Shown in pieces: positions 1 through 7,740 of a stretch of DNA of 10,254 nucleotides. The position numbers were made by a program, and so were the translations under genes. The notes beneath the pieces are model-generated. The model ran no database searches. It saw nothing but the letters and a program-made list of their open reading frames with translations, and was not told the origin of the DNA. How positions within the stretch are numbered: the stretch's first letter is position 1; each line of letters opens with the position of its first letter. Source of the stretch: Fragilaria radians (taxonomy: Eukaryota > Bacillariophyta > Fragilariophyceae > Fragilariales > Fragilariaceae); NCBI GenBank assembly GCA_900642245.1, contig CAAAJI010000673.1, positions 3,090 through 13,343 on the forward strand. The letters are read 5' to 3'.

Positions 1-2810
1 CCGAATTCTCGAACTTCAACTTTCCACGCATCCATAGCCCGGACTTGATTGCTTAAGAAAACATAGTAACCATATTCTCCTCCTGTGATACTATTTGGAA
101 AGTAGACGTTGGCTGTATGATAGGAGAGATCAGGATTTGCTTTATTGCTATCGCTCTCATATCTGCCACCTGATAATGACTCGAATGGAGATGAGGGGTC
201 AACCCTTTGATATTGAGGTGTGAATACAGTAAGATGGTAGTCATCATCTGAATTCCCAAGTTAGATACAAACTAATTTGACATAGAAACAAATCAGTCTT
301 GACTACTTACTCCCTTCCCAAGTCAGTGTGAAGGACAGGTTTCCATTGGTGACACATTGTCTATTCCGACAAATCGAATCAAGAAACTTCAAATTGAAGC
401 AATCTGTATCGGAACAGCATTCTGTATTACCATTGAATATCGAACACACATTCGGACCGATAAAGTCAAATAAGATATTGTGTTGATTTCCAATGCCTTG
501 CACAGCGTGTGCCGGCTCGGAACCACTATCCACAGTAAATACTTCCAATGTCCATGTATCAGAGAAATTTGTTTCTTGGAATGGATCAATGTGTACCTTG
601 TATGTTCCTCGTAGTCCACCTGACATGGGAAAGACTATGTTTTCAACATGTTGCGCAAAGCCAACTTGTGAAAATTGAGTATCAAAGCTACCGCGAGATA
701 TTGCATCAAATGGGAATTTGTAACTAATGTTTGCACCATTGGGAGCTTCCACAACCATATCAACATCATCATCACCTTCCCAAGTTAGTGTGAATCTAGG
801 GTTTCCTTCGTGGAGGCATCTCTTCATCATGCATAAAGTTCCCCTCCCTTCTTCAAGGCATTCATCATTTGTATCACATTCATCGCGAGCAGTATCAGAC
901 ACTGTATCATTGGTTTTCACTTCCTCCCATGTTATCAACGAGATGCTTTGTGTCAAAGGCGATATGGCCAAGTCAGCCTTGAAACTTTCCAGAAATTCAC
1001 GTTTCGTTGGGGCCGAGTCTGCAATACTGTCGATGGGACAAAAGCATCCATCACCGATTTGCAATCTTCGGTAAGAGTCTGCCGAAGATGAGAAATCTGA
1101 CAATCTACGACTTAGTCTGCGTTTGACAGCATCATTTTTCTGCAAGAACATGCGAGTAAAAAGAAGGGTAAGAAAATGTAATCTCGAATGGATCGCAGGA
1201 TGCAATAAAGAATTATTCGTGAAATATACACATACATGAAGAATAGTGTTACCCTTGCAGCCTTTGCATTTTCCTTTGATTGTTGCAGACACACTCAGAG
1301 ATTTCGTTTGCAGGAAGCGTTGATGTCGAGTAGGAGCAAGGTTCGTCACGACTAAATTCTCGACTTCCACTAATCTCCGAAAGTAAGGGTCACAATACCG
1401 ATTTGCTAATGAATTATAGGTTTGAACTAGTGAATCGGCAAGCTTCGAAGCAACATCTGTTGGTGATGAAGAATCTTCTGGTGCCACATTAATTGTCATT
1501 TCGATAGTGACCTCAAAAGTATCCTGAGTTGGACTACAATCAACTTCTTCCACTTCAAGAATCCGTACAACATTGATCGTCGAATTGCGCAAAAAGTATG
1601 GAAGAGCCGCATTGATTCCAGCGGACATTTCGACAGCAGTAATACTCCTGTACAAAGGATCGAGTGGACATTTGCAACCTGTATCTTGTAAATGTCGAGT
1701 TTCTTTATTCGATCTTTCATTCATTCTTGAAACATATGTTTCGACATATGATACAATATTGTGATCATCCGTTTGGAAACTTTGTTTATTGAAACGCCCA
1801 GTAAGGTAACGATTTGTAGTAAAGCGGGAGTTAGAAGTTGCTCCGCTTCTGGATGTCGATGGACTTTCTGCATTAAAGTTTGAGGTGGCCTCCAAATCAA
1901 AGAGTGTTACATTGCTCGGATTACATCCTCTGCAACGACCACCTACCTCCAGTTTAATTTGGATGTAATCTCCTTTGCATTCACTATTCAGGGTTTGCCC
2001 AGGAGCGAGAGTTAATATGGTCCTACTCGAATCAATTTCTCGGAAGTACGGGTCACATACTTCCACATTGTTTAGATTAAGACGGTTGTATGTTTCCAAA
2101 AAGGCGTGCGCAAGAGTATCTAAATCGGATTGCTGGATTCTACAGGCATCTATATAGAGCAGGACATTGGATGTTGTGAATGTTTGTACTGGTGAACATT
2201 GTTTGATATCAACTTCTTCTGCCACGGATCGAACTTTTTGCACATTTGTTAACCGAGCAGTGGCAAATAGATTCAAAATTTTCGGAGGAAATTGAAGCTC
2301 AAAATCCACCATTTGAGGACCCTGACATGGACAAGAGTCCTGGAGACGTAAATGCGAGTATTGAAATAGAGCAGCGGTTTGATTGCAGCCTTTACAAATG
2401 CCCCTGATTTTGTACTTTAGTGTGAACCATCGAGTGCCCAAATTTTCAAAGGTTTCGTCCGTGTCTTTGGACGCTCCTTGTATTCGTCGATAATTCTGTG
2501 AGGTACCACAATTGACTAGAGGAATATAAGTGTCAAGAAATGCATTACCAATTGTCGAAATTTCTGAATCTGTCATTAAATGTGGATTACCATAGAGATC
2601 TAGGTAGACTGTCTTGGCAAATGTTACAGCGTCAACCAAGGCACACTCATTTTCGAGGCGTCTCCCGAAACCATCTACTGTCCCACCCGACTGTTGAGCT
2701 TGATGCTGACTTTGACGATTGAAAGCCGATACAAAGTTCAATATGATTGCAAGGATAAGAAGAGCAGGAATACATTGCTTGTAGAACATGCTTTTTTGGA
2801 GGTCAAGCAC
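1..2810 (-). CDS. Large secreted Cys-rich multi-module protein, partial (runs off the left edge), three exons
   Basis: Function unknown. The predicted coding parts are 2810-1236, 1139-311 and 247-1, about 883 residues in view, with the frame still open at base 1. The start chosen is the Met at 2810; a second Met at residue 8 also sits before the signal peptide hydrophobic core. Next come three copies of a Cys module (residues about 56-142, 205-296 and 425-518) joined by C-x-C linkers, often after R(H/R)LQ. Two modules follow with a Cys cluster plus F-T-L-T-W-E-G, residues about 645-758 and from 789 into exon 3. WEG with nearby acidic residues and a final W-x-x-E-V resembles DUF2135-like beta domains (inference). 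Seven N-x-S/T sequons (N143, N300, N409, N634, N694, N748, N824; residue numbers count the in-frame intron) fit passage through the secretory route. A surface or wall protein is the best guess. It stands alone, with retroelements upstream. Confidence 0.82.
8..878 (-). repeat. Two copies of a 'Cys cluster + WEG' module
   Basis: Copy 1 spans about 878-537. Copy 2 starts at 446 and is completed through the intron into exon 3. Each has four to six Cys in about 35 residues (D-E-C..C..C..C and C..E-C-C..D-C..C..C), then a G-N leading into F-T-L-T-W-E-G, an acidic patch, a V-(x)n-P strand, a G-(S/R)-(F/Y)-(D/E) turn, a (N/Y)-(I/V)-(Y/V)-F-P strand and a final D-x-W-x-(L/V)-E-V. The acidic loop could bind calcium, as in other beta-sandwich folds (inference only). 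Exon 3 restores this pattern exactly, which is the main support for the intron. Confidence 0.7.
248..310 (-). other. Predicted 63-nt intron 2 of the large secreted protein gene
   Basis: On the minus strand, the donor is GTAAGT at 310-305 and the acceptor is ATTCAG ending at 248. Without splicing the frame stops at TAG (305-303), in the middle of the second WEG module. With splicing, the split codon (311 plus 247-246) gives Asn after W-E-G, and the sequence continues N-D-D-Y-H-L and on through the rest of the module to W-K-V-E-V near base 8. The match to the first copy of the module makes this intron well supported. Confidence 0.85.
1140..1235 (-). other. Predicted 96-nt in-frame intron 1 of the large secreted protein gene
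   Basis: Read on the minus strand, the donor is GTATGT at 1235-1230 and the acceptor is TTCTTGCAG ending at 1140, with a pyrimidine-rich run before it. The phase is 0 and the length is 32 codons with no stop, so an unspliced reading stays open. The 32 residues it would add are hydrophobic and unlike anything in the other two copies of the module, where the C-K-G-C is followed by a polar linker. Removing them restores that pattern. Splicing is inferred from consensus only. Confidence 0.72.
1257..2645 (-). repeat. Three diverged copies of a Cys-rich protein module
   Basis: Copies lie at about 2645-2385, 2198-1923 and 1538-1257. Each starts near a Cys. Copies 2 and 3 start C-S-P-x-Q followed closely by T-F. 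Each has a helical stretch, A-F-L-(D/E)-T-Y in copies 1 and 2 and S-L-V-Q-T-Y in copy 3. Then comes C-D-P-Y-F-R in copies 2 and 3, with N-Y-R-R at the equivalent place in copy 1. Each ends with a beta-like strand and C-(K/R)-G-C. C-x-C motifs (C-P-C, C-K-C, C-F-C) follow each copy. The copies are too diverged to show clear DNA identity, so the duplication is old. I do not recognise a named family. Confidence 0.75.
2724..2810 (-). other. Signal peptide of the large secreted protein
   Basis: Residues 1-29 have a short polar start (MLDLQKSMFYKQ), a hydrophobic core (ALLILAIILNFV) and a small-residue end V-S-A, followed by Phe at residue 30. Cleavage after Ala29 is likely. In diatoms a Phe directly after the signal cleavage site is the hallmark of the ASAF-type plastid import signal, and the next 20 residues carry no acidic residue until Asp46. 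However, the Cys-rich, sequon-rich remainder looks extracellular. Both destinations are possible; I favour secretion. Confidence 0.8.
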
Positions 2811-3076
2811 TAACGCTTTGGTTGGTTACATGCTGCTTGTAAACGGAAATATTTAGACACATTTATTACAATAGCGATAGTGACAAAAAATAAATCCGAA
2901 CTTACACCTTTTTTACCTACATGCGACGATTGTAAAAACTGTCGTGAATAAATTAGAAAAACATCGTGATTAAAAAATAAATACAGGTAAAGTTTTTCAT
3001 GATAGTTTCGAAAAATCAGTTCTACGTGTGTGTTGGTGTAATCGGGATATAGTTGCGTTGGACGTTGTGGATATAT
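2811..3076. other. 5' flank of the large secreted protein gene
   Basis: This is AT-rich non-coding DNA between the start codon at 2810 and the MITE. It must hold the promoter and 5' leader of the minus-strand gene. I see no convincing TATA box or initiator at a sensible distance, and no ORF. Two short direct repeats starting TCGTGA followed by A/T-rich bases occur near 2942 and 2965; they are too short to interpret. Confidence 0.5.
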
Positions 3077-3078
3077 TA

Positions 3079-3105
3079 GTGGTTGTCAAGTTGGCAGGCA
3101 GGAAC
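3079..3105 (+). repeat. Left terminal inverted repeat of the MITE
   Basis: 27 of 27 bases pair with 3465-3491. Contains the sub-motif GGCAGGCAGG, which recurs just inside at 3120. Confidence 0.9.
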
Positions 3106-3464
3106 GTTTTTTTTTCTTCGGCAGGCAGGTACTTTTTATTTTCTTTGGATTCCTGCACTCCTATTGGTTGGAAATTTTTTCCACGAAAAGGACCTGTATC
3201 GGGGCAGCAACTTTGGCAGACAGGTACTTTTTTCCACTGGATGACTCCTGACAATAAACTTCACTTCCTCAAAGCATTGCGGTTTGTTGTGCTTCAAAAT
3301 AGGTAGTGATTTATAGTCTTCTCCATTTTCGGAATGTAATTCCTTCGTTGCAAATATCTGGGCATCTTGCTGTTACTATGCTTTACAGTTGAATTGGGGG
3401 TAACAAATTGGTCAATTCTGATTGGCCGCAGGAAGTTGGCAGGAAAAAGTAAATATTAAAATTA

Positions 3465-3491
3465 GTTCCTGCCTGCCAACTTGACAACCAC
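3465..3491 (-). repeat. Right terminal inverted repeat of the MITE
   Basis: Exact reverse complement of 3079-3105. The next inner bases diverge from the left arm, then a GGCAGGAAAAAGT stretch (3438 onward) echoes the left arm's CAGGTACTTTTT in inverted form. Confidence 0.9.
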
Positions 3492-3493
3492 TA

Positions 3494-3722
3494 TTGTTTA
3501 GATTGAAAAATATCGGTTTTAATGATGTGGACAGGATTAGTAAGAGTTTTGAAATGAACACTTCACTAAATGTAAATCCAGAAATAATTTGGTGTAATTA
3601 CAGGTCAATTCATTAGCAACATATACATCCAGACCATCCTTGGAACCACAGTAATTTCCACCTTCACGCCCTGAGTTTGGAAGACAACGGCTTAGACTGG
3701 AAAGGAGAATGAATTTGTTCTG
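3494..3722. other. Non-coding gap between the MITE and retroelement A
   Basis: No supported gene. On the minus strand this is where the family A element would continue toward its reverse transcriptase. I can follow the family similarity only down to about 3765. A short K-D-G..Y-V..E-L string near 3641-3605 vaguely recalls the next conserved block of such elements, but is too short to call. Confidence 0.5.
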
Positions 3723-3917
3723 TTATTGTATGTTGCAGACGTTGAAGATGAATTGGATAATTTTGAAATTATCACCTTCTGTATTTCGATAAACTATGAT
3801 ATCATCAAGCAATACAGGCTTGTTTCCTTCATCATCCACTTGAAAAAATAGGTTTTCTGCAATGATGTTTGCCATTAACTCTTCAGTTCTTCCATCTGAC
3901 CATTCAACAACATACAT
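3723..3917 (-). pseudogene. Linker before the reverse transcriptase of retroelement A; the RT itself is absent
   Basis: The reading Y-V-V-E-W-S-D-G-R-T-E-E-L then M-A-N-I-I-A-E-N-L-F and Q-V-D-D-E-G-N is the short acidic, chromo-like stretch that follows the integrase in this family. The frame is open upstream of 3917 to about 3955, where it joins the preceding fragment after a one-base shift. Family similarity fades after D-D-I-I-V-Y-R (about 3780), and the frame stops at 3723. The reverse transcriptase and RNase H domains should follow, and nothing in 3077-3722 resembles them. Confidence 0.8.
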
Positions 3918-3946
3918 CCTTGAGTCTAAGATGGGGTTATCATTGG

Positions 3947-4519
3947 CTATACCAATGGGTTGCCATCACTGTCCTTCTTGCGTTTCAAAACGCGAGTAAA
4001 TTCCATTGTACTATCCTGCCCCCTTGGCAATGATATCTCCATATTAACATAGGGGTCATATGAATCTGGTGTTGACATATGCAAACTGTCAGCTTCAGGG
4101 ATAGTAGGATCATCCAAGGCAAGCTTTTTGCCGTATTTGCATAAAAGTCCTTGAGAAGTCAAAATTTTCCCAATCAGAGAGTCACGAAGTTTCTCCTTGA
4201 CAGTCATATCAAAGTGTTGACATCTCTCTTTATATAAATTTTGCTGCTGGTCAAGTAAAGTCAATCTCTGTACAGCTGTACAGGATATGACATGACAAGA
4301 TATTGGTAAAATCCAATATGACATCATTGGACCTACCCGATGTGATATTCCTAACATCCGTCCTAGTTTGATTTCACTATAACCAGCATTGTTCTTGTAT
4401 AGTACCCAGTCATATAAACCAAAGTCAAGATATTCGGAGATATCCGGTGTATCACCTGTAATAATTTCAATAGGTTGTCTGCCATTGGAGTGGTAGGACA
4501 AAGAAGTTGTTTGTTGCAT
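3947..4519 (-). pseudogene. Post-integrase region of retroelement A
   Basis: 190 codons that continue the pol polyprotein after the integrase. Characteristic blocks are I-E-I-I-T-G-D-T-P-D-I-S-E-Y-L-D-F with Y-D-W-V (near 4465-4410), L-G-I-S-H-R-V-G-P-M-M-S-Y-W (near 4360-4310), and L-P-R-G-Q-D then a basic R-V-L-K-R-K-K (near 4025-3970). The upstream join to the integrase is damaged near 4520-4530 by a small deletion (the Y-V-N then TAA reading). The downstream stop at 3949-3947 results from loss of one base around 3955. The ATG at 4519 is internal to the original protein. Confidence 0.82.
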
Positions 4520-4590
4520 TAATTCACATACCGCTGTTGTTTTGGCATGTTAGTTGCTTGCATTACTCTAAACCACTTCTTGCACATATC

Positions 4591-5523
4591 TCAAATGATA
4601 CTTTCTGCAGGGTTTTCTGTAGGTTGCCCTGGGCTTGAAACATGAAGGTTAATGTCATAGGTGTGACATCTTTTGATGAACTCCGTATTTTGCCCAACCT
4701 GTTCCAAAGCACCATCCACAATAAGCTTTCTTGGTATTCCCCAGTCTATGGCAAATTGTCTTAATGAATCTGATGACTTTATTTCTTTGGCTTGGGGATA
4801 AGCCTGTGCAAATCCACTCTTGTGGGCAAAATTATACGCACATGTATTTCCGTGTAATGATTTAGTTCTGGCCATGTATAAGTCAGCGGCAGACTGATGA
4901 TTCAGATATTTTCTGTAGAACATTCTGTCATTTCGGTATCTTCGGCTTATTGGTAATAAATCAGATCTTGAGAATCTTTGTGTTGTAGTATCTAATGTAT
5001 CCTGTGCTTGCTTAATTCCAATGCGCCATTGGTGGCTTAAATCTGCTGCAGTGATATCTGAATGACGTTTTGTATATACAAAGTTCTAGATTGGCGGTAC
5101 ATCTTTTGATGAAATCATTGCAATCTGCTTTGCCTGTTGTTTGAACTCGTAATCACAATACACTGCAGAAATATAAGACAAATGAAAGGAATCAGTGTTA
5201 ATTAAATTCTCTCTTGCAACCTCACAAACTGCCTGTATGTTGGAAATGTCTTGAGTAACCTCTCTGGAGGTCACTTGACCAAGAGAAATTGTGGATGGAT
5301 TCCAATTACTTGGTGAAGTTAATACAAGATGACGACAGGTTTGCAATTCCTGATCCGAAGGGGCATGTGAATCCGCATATATAATTGTCCCCTTACTGAG
5401 TAAAGGTATTGAGCTTTTTGTGAGGGGGTCAGTTATATGCATTCCCCGTTTGTCAAAAGGATTGTCAGATACTTCAATTTGGAAGTGTCTCAATTGATTG
5501 GGATTGATCAAGGAATGATTCAT
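4591..5523 (-). pseudogene. Pre-integrase region and integrase core of retroelement A
   Basis: One frame runs from 5523 to 4594 with a single stop (TAG 5088-5086). The first half opens M-N-H-S-L-I-N-P-N-Q-L-R, the block after the protease in this family, with N-P-F-D and S-N-W-N-P-S later. The second half has H-Q-W-R-I-G then the integrase core. The proposed catalytic residues are Asp in S-A-A-D-L-Y-M (4884-4882), Asp in L-I-V-D-G-A (4716-4714) and Glu in N-P-A-E (4605-4603), with 36 residues between the last two. It ends at TGA 4593-4591, followed in the same frame by D-M-C-K-K-W-F-R, where CGA-to-TGA is likely. The integrase joins cDNA into the host genome in active elements; this copy cannot be made whole. 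Confidence 0.88.
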
Positions 5524-5660
5524 CCGATTGAGAATGTAGTGATTTCACTAATGACTGACTTTGTGGCTCCTTTAGGACCAATCTTGTTCCGGTATCTTTG
5601 GATGGAATCTCTCTGCTCTTTGGTTAAACCTCTCCAGGAGGCTCTATCAATATAATGGAC
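5520..5660 (-). pseudogene. C-terminal Gag segment of retroelement A (shifted frame)
   Basis: From 5660, in the frame one base off the Gag core, the reading V-H-Y-I-D-R then W-R-G-L-T-K-E-Q-R-D continues the Gag tail; family members have a tryptophan followed by L-T-x-E-Q. It ends at TGA 5522-5520. In intact relatives an aspartic protease follows here. Instead the LINPNQLR block starts at once in another frame, so about 100 or more codons have probably been deleted. Confidence 0.65.
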
Positions 5661-6592
5661 CCAGTTGGGATTTTCTTACCAAAGCTGAGTGTGCCTTTCA
5701 CCTTGTGAATCACTCCCTTGCGTCTGCCATATTTAGGGAATTTATTTCGGTTGCGGTTAGCTGCAATGCTTGTGGCTGCAACATTCCTGCCCTCATTTTG
5801 CATGTAGTCAGAAGATCTGGCTAATGTTGACATGAGTGAGTTCTTAGCAGATGCATAAGTTAATGTTCCAATTGTGTGCTGGAATTGCAGACTGGTGATT
5901 GCTGCCTGAAGATTGGGTGCTTGAACCCTGTCCAATAAGAAACGGACTTTTGCTGACTCCTGGAATTCTTCATTTTCTTGCTTGTACATCTGAAAGATAA
6001 CTTACATATGGCCCAAAAATGTTGAGAATTTCATGGAGCGTTCCTGCTTGTAATGTAGGGTTTTATAAATGGCTTCAGCTCGAGTGATTTGGCGTGAAAA
6101 ATTACCTTCTCCTTCAAAATGTAGACGTAAATTGTTAAAGTCCACACGACCATTTTGTTTATTCTTGTCATCACAAATCCACTCTTCTGCTTGTTCACCC
6201 AATACTTTACCAGTCAATAACTGATGTACCTGACAACGGTCTTCCACATATGTAGTACCCTTTAGGGGTGCTCTACCAACTAGGGTGGTCAAGAAATCAT
6301 CATTGTCACTCAAATCAATGGGTTCATCCAATTCATGCACCACATACAAGAGAGGAATTCCTGTGCTTCCAGGGATGGTGCTAAGGTAGTTAACAAAACC
6401 ACAACTCCAAGTGTACCAGTCTACTTGGTTACCAAATTTCCCTGGATCTGCTGCCTTGCTTGATGTGTCCATGTTGTCAAACAAGTTCTTGCGGATATCA
6501 GTGTTTTCAATTGCAAGCTGAATATCTGCTGAGGCAATATCTTGATCTTCAGCGTTGATGTTCATCCTTTTCATGTCCTGCACCCAATACAT
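5624..6592 (-). pseudogene. Gag core of retroelement A, with an in-frame stop
   Basis: This is the structural (capsid-like) part of a copia-type element. Recognisable blocks are S-K-A-A-D-P-G-K-F followed by W-x-x-W and F-x-N-Y-L-S-T-I-P-G near 6450-6360, V-H-Q-L-L-T-G-K near 6230, and F-E-G-E-G-N-(F)-S-R-Q-I near 6110. After a TAA at 6004-6002 the same frame continues with a conserved stretch (Y-K-Q-E-N-E-E-F, then A-K-V-R-F-L-L-D-R-V-Q) and a basic tail (R-N-R-N-K, G-R-R-K). The TAA stands where family members have Gln, so a CAA-to-TAA change is likely. The frame ends at 5624 after a one-base loss near 5661. No CCHC zinc knuckle is visible. Confidence 0.85.
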
Positions 6593-6837
6593 TAACCTTC
6601 AACATCATTTGTGCGGTAAAATCCAAAGATAATGAAACTCTGTGCGTTTGTACGCTTAGCATAATCATCTTCTATGTTGGAGATATCCTTTTCTTTCATT
6701 GTCAGGTAGACATCAAAGTTTGGAAAGCATTCCCTAAATAATACTGCGGCCTCAGCAGCACTAAACTTGCACACAATTAGTGCCCTCAACGTTGTCAACA
6801 CCGGAGATGCGCGACCTGTTTCTGTTGTAAGTACCAT
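6592..6837 (-). pseudogene. N-terminal Gag segment of retroelement A
   Basis: 81 codons open from an ATG at 6837 to TAA at 6594-6592. The end (F-G-F-Y-R-T-N-D-V-E-G) leads naturally into the next fragment, whose ATG at 6592 overlaps the stop in another frame. A single-base loss near 6594-6592 explains the break. Whether 6837 is the true start of the original protein is unknown. No domain is recognisable apart from its position before Gag. Confidence 0.6.
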
Positions 6838-7152
6838 AACTCAAGATGGATTTAAAGTTAAAAGTGAAATAAACTGACAATTCCAGTTATATATTGCAAA
6901 AACAAGAGTTAGTATGACTGTGCTCAATGGCCCAGATGCATAGAATCTGCTTGATGGCCATACTGCCTTCAGGTATAGGTGCAAAACACCTGCATGCTGA
7001 CAATACACATGTTGACTAAGGGGTGATCAATCCCAGGTCATTTTCTTTCCTCTCCACCTCGAGGTCATCCCTCTGAGCTGTGGATCTGTAAAGCGCTATC
7101 ATTGTTGTCGGACCCGGGCAATGAATGCGACAATACACTGTTGCATGCGACC

Positions 7153-7170
7153 GATTATGAGAGCATAATC
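7153..7170. repeat. Small perfect hairpin
   Basis: GATTATG and CATAATC pair over 7 bp around the loop AGAG. The stem does not extend beyond this, and there is no T-run to suggest termination. Its role is unknown and it may be chance. Confidence 0.4.
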
Positions 7171-7405
7171 AGGCATTTCCAACCTCTTTGTCATCTTGAC
7201 AAACACTACAATACCAAGATTGTCTTATGGCAAGGTCTATCCTGCAGGTTCAGCATGAAAATTGATTCCAATACTGTCACTCCTTGACTTTGTCGAGCAA
7301 AAACCTTGCGTAAAGCCATGTCGAATCGCAGGAGTTGCGAAGAAAACGAATTGACAATCGAATCATTGTCATAAACAGTGTATAACTTAAAAACATTTAA
7401 ACAAA

Positions 7406-7465
7406 ACTCAATCATTTCAATAAACAATTAAAAACAGCCTGAATAGACACTCAATCATTGCAATA
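7406..7465 (+). repeat. Short imperfect direct repeat pair
   Basis: ACTCAATCATTTCAATA at 7406-7422 recurs at 7449-7465 with one mismatch (16 of 17). A related TAAACAGT(GT)ATAA motif occurs at about 7372 and 7497. The start-to-start spacing is 43 bp. Possibly a local duplication or LTR sub-repeats; the meaning is not known. Confidence 0.45.
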
Positions 7466-7502
7466 GTCCGATTCCCAGCAATCTGTTGGGTCTGATAAAC
7501 AG

Positions 7503-7509
7503 TATAAAA
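7503..7509 (+). promoter_or_regulatory. TATA-like box
   Basis: TATAAAA followed by G, in AT-rich DNA about 550 bases before the family B Gag start. Such a box is usual in copia LTRs, so it may belong to the family B promoter, but no transcript start can be shown. Confidence 0.25.
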
Positions 7510-7740
7510 GTAAATGGCTTACGATGAAAGATGATCTAATCATCCTAACACATTCACGCTTAAAATAAAGGTTCTAAGATAAAAAGAGTGATCTAAAGGT
7601 ATTACCCTCTCAGCTATCCGGCTTTTCCACGGAAGAGAATATCGTTCGTCAACCTGACTCAACAGAATGTCTATCAGATTATGAGCCAAGTGGCGCGTGG
7701 GGTAATGCGACAGGTATTGAGCCACTTTATCAAGTACTGG

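Larger units (their letters stand above)
3079..3491. mobile_element. MITE-like non-autonomous DNA transposon with 27-nt perfect terminal inverted repeats
   Basis: The outer 27 nt at 3079-3105 (starts GTGGTTGTCAAG, ends AGGCAGGAAC) are exactly reverse-complemented at 3465-3491. The 413-bp element has no coding capacity beyond chance ORFs. It is flanked by TA on both sides (3077-3078 and 3492-3493). If the terminal A/T pair is counted in the repeat, it is instead flanked by ATT on both sides (3075-3077 and 3493-3495). TA would fit Tc1/mariner-type movement; a 3-bp duplication would fit another superfamily, so I do not assign one. Inside, motif GGCAG(G/A)CAGGTACTTTTT recurs at 3120 and 3215, and related GGCAGGAAAAAGTA occurs at 3438, so the ends are imperfectly symmetric well beyond the repeats. 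Confidence 0.85.
3723..6837 (-). mobile_element. Degraded Ty1/copia-like retrotransposon, family A (Gag to post-integrase; no protease, no RT)
   Basis: Read from 6837 down to 3723, the fragments follow the copia order: Gag, pre-integrase region, integrase core, post-integrase region. Each matches the layout I know for a large diatom copia-like family (L-I-N-P-N-Q-L-R block, integrase with N-P-A-E, then D-I-S-E-Y-L-D-F and S-H-R-V-G). The frame is broken at about 6592, 5661, 5525, 4525 and 3955 and by stops at 6004-6002, 5088-5086 and 4593-4591. The protease is missing near 5525. The reverse transcriptase/RNase H half is absent after about 3765. I found no LTR pair, primer binding site or polypurine tract. 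It is a dead remnant, about 3.1 kb in view. Confidence 0.88.
6838..7740. other. Gene-free stretch upstream of retroelement A
   Basis: About 900 bases without a recognisable gene; the small ORFs here (such as 7540-7725 minus or 7206-7427 minus) have no familiar motif. It should contain the leader and possibly the 5' LTR of family A. I could not place LTR ends or a primer binding site, and the partner LTR is absent. It holds a short direct repeat GACAATACAC (6999-7008 and 7129-7138), a hairpin, and the two imperfect repeats listed separately. Confidence 0.5.

Noticed and set aside
53..259. 68-codon minus-strand ORF as a separate small gene
   Set aside because: It is out of frame with exon 3 of the large gene, which covers the same bases and matches the WEG module.
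493..1074. Plus-strand ORFs 493-678 and 727-1074
   Set aside because: Antisense shadows of the large secreted protein, without any recognisable domain.
2997..3306. ORFs on both strands inside the MITE (2997-3254 minus, 3028-3306 plus)
   Set aside because: They read through terminal repeats and low-complexity T runs, carry no motif, and exist on both strands at once.
3590..3650. K-D-G...Y-V...E-L reading on the minus strand as a remnant of the block before the reverse transcriptase
   Set aside because: Only a few matching residues, requiring frame shifts; not distinguishable from chance.
5990..6005. GTAAGT...TTTCAG as an intron in the Gag of element A
   Set aside because: Only 16 nt, too short to splice, and removal shifts the frame. 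An in-frame CAA-to-TAA change explains the break better.
6838..7300. A 5' LTR and primer binding site for element A
   Set aside because: No TG...CA bounded copy, no tRNA-like primer site and no second copy in the window.
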